Shown: piece by piece, positions 11,222 to 21,364 of the stretch
Position numbering within the stretch: the first letter of the stretch is position 1
Layout: each line of letters begins with the position of its first letter
From: Phytophthora hibernalis
Taxonomy: Eukaryota; Oomycota; Peronosporomycetes; Peronosporales; Peronosporaceae
Reading direction: 5' to 3'
Length of the DNA: 64,000 bases
Assembly (NCBI GenBank): GCA_012656075.1
Contig: JAAKBF010000287.1
Coordinates: 149,327 to 213,326 of the forward strand
Position numbers and translations under genes: made by a program
Notes under the pieces: generated by a model
What the model was told of the DNA's origin: nothing
Databases searched by the model: none
What the model saw: the letters and a program-made list of their open reading frames with translations, nothing else

Positions 11222-13067
11222 ATGATCTCCACCCTCCGCTCCTCCGTCTTCAGCCGAAATCAAGCGCTCGCCGCCATCTCGTACCTCACGTTCGAAAGAC
11301 CGTCGACGGCGCTCAAGGAACTCGTCAACAAGCGGCCGGCGAGCACCGCGGCTGCCGAAGTAGCGTTGGCCCACATTGATGCCGACGACTTCTCCATGGT
11401 ACGTTACGGTAACGGTCTCACGTCGAATCAACTAATAACGTGCTTCTCAATGCAGTCGCAGCCTGGTTTCGCACTCATGCGAACGCCCATGACCAACAAG
11501 GGCCAAGCCTTCACTAGGGAGGAGCGCACGGCCTTCAAGCTCCGGGGCCTTCTGCCCGTGGCCGTCACTTCCATCAAGCTCGAGACGGAGCGCGCCATGA
11601 TGCAGCTGCGTCGCAAGACATCGCCCATCGAGAAGTACATTTTCCTGCAAAACATGCAGGACACCAACGAGGACGTGTACTACCGCATGCTCATCGAGCA
11701 CACGACCGAGCTCATGCCTATTGTGTACACGCCCACGGTCGGCCAAGCCTGCCAGGAGTTCAGCCACATCTACCGCCAGACCCCGCGCGGCCTGTACATT
11801 TCCATCAGCGACATCGGCCACGTCGACGAGATCCTCGACAACTGGCCGGAGAAGGACATCCGCGCTATCTGCTTCACGGACGGCGAGCGCATCCTCGGCC
11901 TCGGAGACCAGGGTGCCAACGGCATGGGCATTCCTGTGGGCAAGTTGTCGCTGTACACGGCCTGCGCCGGTGTTCCGCCCCAAATGTGTCTGCCCGTTGT
12001 GCTGGACTGCGGCACCAACAACGAAGAGTACCTGGCTGACCCGTTCTACATCGGTCTGCGCCAGAAGCGCGAGCGTGGTGAGAAGTTCGAGCAGCTCGTG
12101 GACGAGTTCATGAACGCTGCCAAGGCCAAGTATGGCGCCAAGGTGCTGCTGCAGTTCGAGGACTTTGGCAACTCGACTGCCTTTAACCTGCTGCGCAAGT
12201 ACCAGAACACGCACTGCACGTTCAACGACGACATCAAGGCACGGCCGCGGTTGTACTTGCCGGTCTTTTGGCTGCCGTCCCGCTCTCGGGCAAGCCGATC
12301 TCCCAGCAGAAGTTCGTTTTCCTGGGTGCTGGCACTGCCGGCACGGGCATCGCCGACCTGATCGCGATGGCTATCTCGCGTGAGACTGGCAAGACGGTCG
12401 AGGAGTCCCGCAAACAGATTTGGCTCGTGGATTCGCGCGGTCTGATTGTGGAGTCACGTAGGGATTCACTGCCGCCGCATAAGCTCCCGTACGCGCACGA
12501 AGCCCCTGCGTGCCTGAACCTTGTGGAGACTCTCGACCGTATCAAGCCCACGGCCCTCATTGGTGTGTGCACCATTGCCAAGGCCTTCAACGAGGCGGTC
12601 TGCCAGAAGATGTGCGAGATCAACGAGCGCCCGATCATCTTTGCTCTGAGCAACCCAACGTCAAAGGCTGAGTGCACGGCCAAGGAGGCTTACACGTTCA
12701 CGGACGGTAAGTGCATCTTCGCCAGCGGCAGCCCTTTCGACCCTGTGGAGGTCAACGGCAAGCTCTGCATTCCTGGCCAGGGCAACAACTCGTACATTTT
12801 CCCGGCGTTGCCCTGGGTGTAGTCGCTGCTGGCCTGACCCACGTGAACGACGACATCATGATTATTGCAGCCAAGACGCTCGCGGAGCGTACAACTCCCG
12901 CCGACTTGGAGACTGGCTGCGTCTACCCGCCACTGTCTAGCATCCGGGAAGTATCGCTCAAAATTGCTGAGGCTGTGGCTGAGTACGGTTTTGAGCAGGG
13001 CTTTGCCACCACCCCGAAGCCGGAGGACCTGACCCAGTACCTTCGTGACTTCATGTACAACCCGTGA
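11222..13067 (+). CDS. NAD(P)-malic enzyme, mitochondrial
   Basis: Oxidative decarboxylation of malate to pyruvate. The N-terminus MISTLRSSVFSRNQALAAIS looks like a mitochondrial presequence. Conserved family blocks are visible: MRTPMTNKGQAFT, VYTPTVGQACQEF, the cofactor-side block LGLGDQGANGMGIPVGK, CTFNDDI, the dinucleotide-binding GAGTAGTGIADL, IIFALSNPTSKAE and FASGSPFDPV. A 57-bp intron (11399-11455, GT-AG with CTAATAAC branch site) keeps the frame. Two one-base breaks, at 12238 (AAGGC where AAGGGC restores the usual Gly-Thr-Ala) and at 12804 (CCCGGC where CCCGGGC restores Pro-Gly-Val), are best read as missing G's. Joined length about 596 aa, normal for the family. Confidence 0.92.
11399..11455 (+). 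other. Intron in malic enzyme gene
   Basis: Begins GTACGTTACG, ends CTCAATGCAG, and contains CTAATAAC about 20 bp before the acceptor. 57 bp, a multiple of three without stops, so it hides in the open frame. Removing it joins DADDFSM to SQPGFALMRTP. Confidence 0.8.
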
Positions 13068-13269
13068 ACACTCTGCGTTTAGTCTATCACGTATTGCACG
13101 TAAAGTCAAATTGAAGCTGCTAAAAGTGCAGCGCGTATTGTATTCTGAGAAATGCACTCCTATGGCCCTTGCTTTTGTTCTTGCTGGTATGTTACCGGTA
13201 TCATGTTGTAAGCATAAATGCAATTAATACTACGTAGTAGCTCAGTAAACTCTTAAGTCTAAGGTCTCC

Positions 13270-16200
13270 TTACTTGATTTCCAGGAAAAGGGGAGGTACC
13301 TGGCAGAACTTTGCATAGCGAGCAGCGGCTACTTTCACGTGTTCAAGCTCAGCATTTTGACGTAACCGAGCCATCGCAGTTCGGACGGAGGCGTGATAGG
13401 TTTCTTGTGAAAGTTCTTTGACGTCACTCAGTTGCACTTCTTCGCTTGTACCGCTAGATCCTGACTCGATTAGTGGTGGTACTGTCGAGCGCACAGGTTC
13501 GCCATTGTGGTTCGTTTGAGTTTTGTCTTGGCTTGATGTAATGCATCGCAGCTTTCGTGCTCGTAACTCTTCTTGCGCATTCTGCGCCACCACAAGCAAG
13601 AACGTTATAGCTTTTCGTCGAGATAAGATACATGCTCTTGCTCGTGACGCAATATCTCGTAGTGATTTCATGCAGTGTTGCTGCCTCCTAGCAAGAACGC
13701 GAGCCTTTTCTGCGGTAAAGATCCATTCTTCACGCGCTCGATCTTTTCTAACGCGTGTGACAGTGTTTTCCTCGATGCCATGTAAATCTGGATCGCTGCA
13801 AGTACCTCCTTCGCGATTTCCTAGCGTGGATTGGGGTGCCCTAGTAGCTTCATTTCCACAAGAGCTAAGTCCCTCAGATGAAGAAGTTCTGTGCAGTTCT
13901 GCAGCAGCTCGCTCGCTTCCTATGCCCACCCACTCGGAGACGGTGTGATGCGAAAAATGTGCCAAATCGCGTCGTATAAGGTCATCGATCAGTAGTTTTA
14001 CCCGTACGACTTCGCCCGATTTTAGAAGTGCACTTTCAACTTGATGCTGCTCACTGTACGCCTCCACGAATCCACTATACTTCAAAAAGTCTTGGCTCTC
14101 GCTCGATACCCAGTCGGCAGGAGAAATGTTGAGAGCCACTAGAGCATCATCATCCAAATCTCTAATACCAGTGACAATGTGAAGGAAGTTGATGAAACTC
14201 TGCCTGTGGATCAAACCACTCTGTTGGGGGTCTAGTTGTTGCAGCACTTCTAGCACGTTAATACGAGCCTCCTGGCAACGACATACCAGTAACCCCAGCA
14301 GACTTGGTGGTGAAAAATGGTTGTCTGTCAGCCTGGCAACAGTAGCTGTCTCTGGTTTGTGAGGAAATACTACTTCAGTTGAGGCGACAACAACATAGGG
14401 TGCTTCCTTTTCAGTCGGCTCGATGCTTGGCGACGCTCGCTCCCGTTTTGCTGCGGGGGCTTTCTTTCGATGTGGAGCTGTTGGTTGCACTACCAGAGTG
14501 GATGGGGCAACATGATTCCGGGAGTCATGTATCTTGGAGACACAATTTTCGGCGGAGAGCGGCATTCTTTTGCAGCGACAATTACGGCCTTTCTCGCCTT
14601 TTCTCGTTGCATGTGAGCCTCGACCGCTTTCTCGAGATTGACCAAGCCATCAGCAGCTTGAGGGTATTCGTTCAGAATCGATTCAAATCGAATTCGTGCT
14701 TCATCAAATGCACCGACTAAGGTGAGCAAGCACCCAATCTTGTAATTTGCGTAGAGATCGTTGGGGTTTAGCTCCAGCGCGCGGCTAAACTCGTCAAGAC
14801 TCGACTGGAAGTCTTCAGCTGTCTCAAAGGCGCAAGCAAGATTGATTCGTAACCTGAAGCTCACCTCCTCATCTGCATCCGACGATAGTGCTAGTAAATA
14901 CAACTCGATAGCACGTCGCAGTTCTCCTTTCGAGTGTAAGCGTACTGCAGCCTTCGTGACCATTTTCAGCTTCTGGGTTGGTTCTAAACTAGCGTGGTTT
15001 TGCGGTAGCGAGCGCCACCACCACTCGAATCCGCTCACAGAATTGATGCATTCCGGATTCCACGAGTATTTCTCGGAGAAGACAGCCCGATACTTGCTGG
15101 GGCTATTGGCGTTTGGGGTTTGTGGGGTGATCCGAAAAGTGGATCAAGCGTTCGACTAGCTTCGATGACAATACTTCTCTCAATTCGAGATTGGGGGCGT
15201 TGGGTGTGTTGCAGCGGTACTGCCGCTGCCCTTCAACAGCGGTAAGTTTTGGTGTGCTAAAAATCTTTGAACGTCGACTCTGCTCAACTGGAGAAGTCGG
15301 TAGACGTGTCAATGGAAGCTTCACAGTGGGGCAGTAAGGAGAAGGTGATTCCTGGTACAACCTGGATATCGCTTTTGTTGGTGAAAAGAGTGGGCGATGC
15401 GGGCTTTGGATTCCATGGTTCCCTGTCAACAACGGAAGTGCCGTGCTGCCATCAGATCCCCGCAATGGCGACGTGGCAACTCGTAGTGGACTGGTTTCTC
15501 TGGCACAGAGTTGCCGGTCTTCTTCATACGATTGATCCAGAACGACCGGCGGGATTGGCATTTCCTCTGAATAATACTCTAGCAATCTCGTGGCCAGCTC
15601 ACACAGCGTCGAATTATCCTGGTGGCGTTTCTGCAGAGAAAAACAAACATGTTGGGCTGCCAGAATTGCCCTTGAGCAGCGACTTTGCACGCATTCACCA
15701 CTGCGGAGCTGTTCTCTTCTGCGAGCAGCACCAGGAGACGTAAACACGGGATCTACAGACGTAGCAGCAAACAGATACCTTCATTTGTCAGTGGTGAGCA
15801 TGCATCTCAACCGACAGTACTGCATCGCACCCGCTTCTGAGTCTCCGTGAACCCGGTCAGGAATCGAAAGATGCAACTGGCAAAGCCTACCGAAAAGAGC
15901 TTCAGCCACGCTACACGTCAGCGACCGTAAAGAGAGACTCGTACCTGACCGAAGTGCGTGGGTGCGGATCGACGCACACTGCAGCAGCTCCCAGGCTTCA
16001 GCTAGCAGATCCTCCTGCCAAACACATCAATGAGTAACAGACTCTTCAGTCTTTTGTCTCTCTGACTACATTGTACCAGGTTGTTGTGTGGGCATCGGTC
16101 GACGGACGCGGCGAACATGAGCGCGGCCATGGGGTCCACAACGCACGTGGAGAAGGGCGACTCGGAATGCGGCAATGGGGCCGAGCGCAGCCTCTCCATG

Positions 16201-16437
16201 ACCGTCTCTCGGTGCTTCCTGATGAGGCTCTTGGCCTGCGGAGAGGCGGCTGACGTGGTCATGCGGCTCTTTGGAAGAAGGCGTTCATCCAGAGACTGTT
16301 GCGCTCCAACAGCGCAGACTCCACGCTGAAGCTCGGTGCAGCCGCGCGTAGCGGCCCAACCAACGGTGGTTCACAGCCACCAGCGCCTCGAACGCAGCGT
16401 CGCCGTCACCCTCCGCGTCCATCTGCAGAGCGTTCAT
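13270..16437 (-). CDS. TPR protein with EF-hand-like C-terminal half
   Basis: One gene pieced from several minus-strand frames: a likely first exon near 16437-16077; an exon 15945-16014 (helical, LLAEAWELLQCASI) between introns 15887-15944 and 16015-16076; a long frame 15103-about 15770; then 14490-about 15130 and 13270-14565. The 14.5-15.0 kb part holds three tetratricopeptide repeats (for example AIELYLLALSSD, LDEFSRALELNPNDLYANY, ARIRFESILNEYPQA). The last part holds an EF-hand-like loop (LDPQQSGLIHRQSF) and basic helices. The break at 14504-14507 is cured by one more C in CCCC. Other breaks (about 15115, an in-frame TGA near 15788, a phase problem at exon 2) are unresolved. Function unknown; TPRs mediate protein contacts. 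Confidence 0.55.
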
Positions 16438-16537
16438 GCTTGGCACTCCACCAAAGGTGAGAGTGAATGTGCCCTTGTTTCCTTTTTCGTGCTAAATTTA
16501 CAGATCTTGGGTCGTTCGCTTAACCGCCACATTGCTG

Positions 16538-16638
16538 TGATAGATCGATTCTTGGAGGTGCTTTTGAATTTATAAGGTTTTAGAGGTGGTGTTGAATGGA
16601 GTGGTGATAGAGTCTTAGAGGATGTAGCCATTTCGGGG
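16538..16638. repeat. Dispersed ~100-bp repeat, copy 2
   Basis: Second copy of the repeat at 10201-10299, in the same orientation, again ending GATGTAGCCATTTCGGGG. It also lies just upstream of a minus-strand gene (the TPR protein). Confidence 0.8.
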
Positions 16639-16947
16639 TTTGTGCGTCGTAGGATACTTGTGCAATGTGGTACACGTTGATGACGCTAGCAAGCAGACAG
16701 TGGCCTAAAGGTCTGCAAGCACACGACCGATAACTTTGGCTTCGGGTGGATCGTGGTCACCTCGGAGGTCGACATTGTGATGCAACGATATCCGCGGGAA
16801 CGGATCAAGTCGCTTGACCTCGCTCTGCCCAATGGTCTTGGGTTGCGTCTTGATCAGGACACTGCACCACTTCTCAATTTTCCTCGTCGCTGGCAAGTGA
16901 GGAGTCAAGTGTTTGCTGCGTCGGGACAGTGAGCAACGCGGTCTGCA

Positions 16948-18402
16948 ATGACCCACCTGAGTGTCTTGACGCTCGACTTGGTCGACAAACTCAAGACCAA
17001 GCACTACATGCGCAGACGCATGACGAGATTTCTTCGTCCGAGTGGCCGTCGATCGCTTCTGAGGTGGAGACGCAGTGATAGAGATCTCCTGTCAAAGTTG
17101 TCCCAAAGGGACCGTCACAGTCTGCTGATCCAGTCTCGTCGATACCGATCCGTCTCCAAAGTAAACCTTCAACCGCGAGTCGAAGTTGCAAGCACCGAAG
17201 CGACAGCTACGACCGAACCACTGCACTTCTCCTTTTCTGGCGGTGGATGGCTCATGGTCTACATGTACGGCGTGTGCAAGGCGCTGCGAGAGCAGAAGAT
17301 CGACGAGAAGGCCAAGTTCATCGGCACGTCGGCAGGTTGTCTGTCCATCGTGTCGCTGGTGCTTGACTCGGACTTTGACGCCATCTGTGACTCCGTGATC
17401 AACGACTACGTACCTGCAGCCCACGCGAGCTGGACGGGACCTTTCAAGATGCGCGACTACCTCATTGACGCCATCACGCGGTACGGTAACATCCACAACA
17501 TGGAGAAGCTGCATGGCAAGGTCACGGTCGTGTACACGTCGCTGTCGGCTTGGGTCACGCGTCGTGTTTCTCACTTCAAGAACCCCGTGCATCTACTGCA
17601 TACGATGGTGGCCTCGTGTTGTGCGACGCCGTTGGTGGGGATGCCGTTCGAGCACGAGGGCGAGTACGTGATCGACGGAGGGCTACTGGACAACCAACCG
17701 CTGTTTGAAGACGGCATTCGTACCATCACTGTGACTCCGAATGTGTTCATGAACGCCGATATTCGTCCATCGCGCTACGTGCCTCCGTGGTGGTCCATGT
17801 ACCCTCCTTCACAGCGAGATATGCAGTGGTTGTATGACTTGGGTTACGAAGACGCACTGTCCTGGTGCGTCCGCGAAGGTCTGCCAGGGTCCGAGGACAT
17901 TGTCATCCCCACGAAAGCTGCAGAGTACGACGGTGAGTGGAAGACGGTCGTTGGGCAGGTAGCAGGCTACAGATCCATTGAAGACGCGGTGCTGGCTGGA
18001 GCGAAGCTGTTTCTGCTCTCGGAGGAGACGGTCTCGTGCAGTGTGATTCGGTTTGAGCTCCTGGTCCGGAAGCTTGCAGCGGTGGTGATGGCAGTGCTTG
18101 ACCGTCTGACGCTGCTTTGGGCTGTGGTAGCCACGGGGGTGTTGCTGGCGTTGGCGATACTGGATCAACACCGCTCGCTCGAGTTTGTTCTGCTGCTTGG
18201 AGGTCACGTGACACTCGCGTTCGTGAAAGTTGCAAACGCTTGCAGCCAAGTCCATTCATCGGAGCAGTGGCGTATGTTGCATGAAGCGGTTGTGGCGATG
18301 GAGAAACACGCGACGGCCAACAAGCATGGGTTCACTCCGCAGCAACACGGACTGCTGACAGAGTACTCGCACGTCTATCGATTGAGTAGTTTGCTGTCGT
18401 GA
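16948..18402 (+). CDS. Patatin-like phospholipase
   Basis: 484 aa, uninterrupted. Hydrolyses acyl groups of membrane lipids through a Ser-Asp dyad. The patatin core is visible: oxyanion-hole FSGGGW (residues 96-101), nucleophile elbow GTSAG with Ser128, and catalytic Asp243 in DGG. The N-terminal 70 residues are very basic. The C-terminal third carries two hydrophobic segments (around 360-425), so the enzyme is probably membrane-associated, in the manner of PNPLA-type lipases. It is flanked upstream by the minus-strand TPR gene and downstream by the PX-domain gene on the same strand. Start ATG 16948 fits; the upstream sequence has no in-frame continuation. Confidence 0.88.
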   Translation: MTHLSVLTLDLVDKLKTKHYMRRRMTRFLRPSGRRSLLRWRRSDRDLLSKLSQRDRHSLLIQSRRYRSVSKVNLQPRVEVASTEATATTEPLHFSFSGGGWLMVYMYGVCKALREQKIDEKAKFIGTSAGCLSIVSLVLDSDFDAICDSVINDYVPAAHASWTGPFKMRDYLIDAITRYGNIHNMEKLHGKVTVVYTSLSAWVTRRVSHFKNPVHLLHTMVASCCATPLVGMPFEHEGEYVIDGGLLDNQPLFEDGIRTITVTPNVFMNADIRPSRYVPPWWSMYPPSQRDMQWLYDLGYEDALSWCVREGLPGSEDIVIPTKAAEYDGEWKTVVGQVAGYRSIEDAVLAGAKLFLLSEETVSCSVIRFELLVRKLAAVVMAVLDRLTLLWAVVATGVLLALAILDQHRSLEFVLLLGGHVTLAFVKVANACSQVHSSEQWRMLHEAVVAMEKHATANKHGFTPQQHGLLTEYSHVYRLSSLLS

Positions 18403-18970
18403 GTGGTTGGTGGGCTACCATTGACGTACAGTGTAGTAGTAAGGCAGAGTAAGGCGATCTGTCAATTGAGACGAGTTGTGTCGTTGAAGTTTGCTGTACA
18501 AGTCCAATGGAACTGCAATTTGATGAGTTCCTGCTTGAAATGTAGAGACGACTCAAGATGAATGGTGTCGTGCCGCTACATCGGAGCTCGCAGCCCATGG
18601 CCTTGCAGGCATAAGATTGACACGTGCTGAGAGTGTCGCTCAATATTACGCTGCGCTTTTGCGCTGGTCATCAAAACACCGAAGATTTCATACAGCTGGC
18701 CGTCATGTTCTCCATCGAGTTGAGCGCAGCATATGAGTTAAGTGAAACCGACAGATTACTACGCGAACCTGTCGGTTTCACTTAACTCTCATATCCTATC
18801 CACCTCTAATATACAATACCTTTCCCACAACAATGTTATTATACAGGTCGTTAACAGTAATCCTACTTTATCCCAATTTACTTTCTAAGCAGCATACCTT
18901 GATGACTGCATACAGCGATATTACACCATGCCGTTACGATTTGCGTCTGACTCTCTCCTAACCTAAAGCG
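18403..18970. other. Intergenic with long hairpin
   Basis: Contains the inverted repeat at 18731-18794 and otherwise nothing recognised. AT-rich, and includes the 5' flank of the PX gene. Confidence 0.5.
18731..18794. repeat. Inverted repeat (24-bp stem)
   Basis: ATATGAGTTAAGTGAAACCG plus ACAG (18731-18754) pairs with 18769-18794 across a 14-base loop. The only flaw is a two-base bulge (TC) near the outer end. Could be a small foldback element or a hairpin in the patatin transcript. Confidence 0.8.
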
Positions 18971-20016
18971 ATGCCGATGAGCAGCTCATTACTCAGTCGT
19001 CGCCTTCCCATGAAGTCGTGGAGGAGGAAGCCGCCCCCGCTACTGCCACAGGCCAGCCCCGTCCAAAGCCTCCCGTGGCTCGCATCGGACGCCGACGTGG
19101 GCGTCACGCGCGTCTCCTGCTGCGACGCCCAGTGGCGCTACGAGATCTCGCTGCGCTTCCGCGCGCGCACAATTTGGCTCGTGCAGCGCTCGTACGCCGA
19201 CTTCCAGCAGTTCCACGCGGCTATTGACACCGCCTTCCGCCAGGCGCTACACGCGCGACGCGTCACGCTGCCCAAGCCCGCGCGTCTCCAATGGGATGCG
19301 GCCGTGACCGCCGACAAGCTCCGCAAACAACTCAACGGCTACCTGCACAAGCTGCTGGAGATCGAGAGTGTGCACGCATCCGACACATTTCGGGTCTTCA
19401 TGACGCCACGTCCACAGTCGGACGATAGTGAAATTGTAGAAGAAGAGAAGACAGGACGTTCTAGTAGCACTAGAAGCTCTAGGACGACCATGAGCTCTAG
19501 AGACAGTGTCGACGGGTTGGTTGACTGTCCTGTTCCGTTCCCGTGGCGAGTGCCTCCGCCGGTTGTTGCACCTTCGAAGTGCGAGGAACTGGTGCATTTT
19601 GGAGGTTCAGTTGGGTTATCTGCTCTTGGTGGACTTGCAGTGGGGTTGACGAAGCGGAGCGCGCTGTCGGGATCGCAGAAGGCGGCGGCGGTGGCGGCGG
19701 GAGTTGCGGGCGTGGCTCTGACGGGACCGTTGTCGGCGGTGTTTGCTCTTAGCGCACTGGGTGGTGTTGGAAAGTATCAGCTGAACAAGGCGGCGTATCT
19801 GAGTGTGTGCAAGCCGCTGCACGCTGAAAAAGCAGCGATCGATTTCGTTGTGGAGAACGCTGAGCAGTTTCAGGTCCGCGGCGTGCAGCGAGGTTTGGAG
19901 ATGCTATCCACTTGTACTGTCATAATGTACGCAGGTCGGTGCGTGTGGTGGCGCCCCGGATTCGAAACGTGGACATGCTATGGCGACTGGAGCAGATTCG
20001 AGCAAAACGACCTTGA
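18971..20016 (+). CDS. PX-domain protein with hydrophobic C-terminal region
   Basis: Residues about 40-140 match a PX domain (phosphoinositide binding, endosomal sorting): RYEISLRFRARTIWLVQRSYADFQQFH, the region around KLRKQLNGYLHKLLE, and a Pro-containing loop LPKPARLQW. A Ser-rich acidic linker and Gly/Ala-rich hydrophobic segments (about 225-270) follow. The uncorrected frame runs to 20125 with an implausible Trp/Cys-rich tail. A one-base shift near 19890 gives a normal basic C-terminus ending RLEQIRAKRP with stop at 20014-20016, which I prefer. Likely a membrane-tethered sorting or lipid-binding protein. Confidence 0.7.
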
Positions 20017-20248
20017 GGCTGGTGTCGCCGTATGGACATTCGGGCCCACTACGATGTGGCAGTCAAGTGTTTCTGCAACTTGTAGATGGAGAATGGGCGG
20101 GTCAGCTCCTTGGTATGCAGGGTGAGTTTATCACCGCTACCAAGTATTCACCGGCGGTTTTTCAGCTAGGGACTATCAATGGGGACATGATAACAGCGTT
20201 GGCTGTAGAGAGGAAACTGAACAACCAGTTCAAGAAGAACGATCTTCG

Positions 20249-21179
20249 ATGTCAACGCCTTTCAAACTGCGCGTGATGATCTACAACGTGTGGTTGCTAC
20301 CGAGTTTAGTGTCGTCTTTCAACGAGAAGATTTCCCCTTGTGCGTCGCAACGCGCTGCAGCAATTCCAAGATGTCTCGCGTCACTAGATGTTGACGTGGT
20401 GATTTTTGCGAAGCTTTTGCAGCTCTGCGCGCGAGAAGCTGGTGGCTGGAATGAAGTCGCAGGGATTTATCTACGAGACCAAAGTGGTGGGAGATGCATC
20501 GCTGCTCGGCACCAAAAAGGCGATCGACGGTGGCTGTTTCGCCATGAGCAAGTACCCTCTTACCAACTGCGAGGAGATCACTTTCGGCAGTGTTGCATCC
20601 GGCGAAGACCGATACGCAGACAAGGGCGTCGTGTACTTCCAGGTGCGAATGCCCGTCCAGAGCAGCAACGGTTCCGACACGACTCAGACCGTCCACGTTG
20701 TGGGCACGCACTTGCAAGCTTGGGAAACCCCGATCGCTGTCACGACGCGGAACTGCCAGCTCGTTCTCATGCGAAAATTTGTGGACACGCTGTGCCTTCC
20801 AAAGCATGAACCCGTGATCTTCGCAGGAGATATGAACGTCAGCAAGCACGCGGTCGGTGCGCAGGCTCCCGACGGTGAGTACACGGTCATGCTGGATGTG
20901 CTGGGCGTCCACGAGCCAGAACTGCATCCCAAGTCATCCATCTACAGCTTCGACCCGACCACGAACAACCTTGCAGTAGACGGTCCTAGCTCAGGAGGTG
21001 TGACGGAGCGTCTGGACTACGTCATGGTCGATCGCAGTCATCGCCAACCACTCGCAGCATCGACCGAAATCGTGCAGCTCAAGGCCACGCGGCACTGGGC
21101 GCAACCCCGAGGCGTCTCCGGTGAAGTCCTCGTGGACTTGTCCGACCACTATCCGGTTGTCGGCGACTTCCACTTCTAG
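20249..21179 (+). CDS. Neutral sphingomyelinase-like EEP-family phosphodiesterase
   Basis: About 310 aa of the endonuclease/exonuclease/phosphatase fold. Family motifs: YNVWLLP near the N-terminus (Asn), a Glu motif (VVIF..EAF) at about 20400, VVGTHLQAWE, IFAGDMNV (Asp and Asn) and C-terminal SDHYPVVGDFHF (catalytic His). These match neutral sphingomyelinase C-type enzymes, which cleave sphingomyelin or related phosphosphingolipids; the substrate is inferred. The frame breaks around 20401-20416: one more T in each of two T-runs (20403-20407 and 20415-20418) restores the Glu motif and joins the halves. The start ATG 20249 follows the PX gene closely on the same strand. Confidence 0.8.
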
Positions 21180-21364
21180 ATAGGATAATTGCCTCAACAT
21201 GAACTAACTTATTCCTCAAATGGCTACACAGAAGGCAACTACTTGTTGAAGTTGTCTCTGGTGTATTTCAATTGGTTAAAATCAAAGTAACAATCGATAT
21301 GATTGGCTAAAAGGAGCCAATGACCAAATTTCTTTTTATCACTATCCTTTCTGCCACGTAGCGG

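Noticed and set aside
19980..20276. 98-aa plus-strand frame between the PX and sphingomyelinase genes
   Set aside because: Reads like protein (RLVSPYGHSGPLRCGSQVFL) but overlaps both genes' ends, and I recognise no domain. It could be a small gene, but I could not support it.
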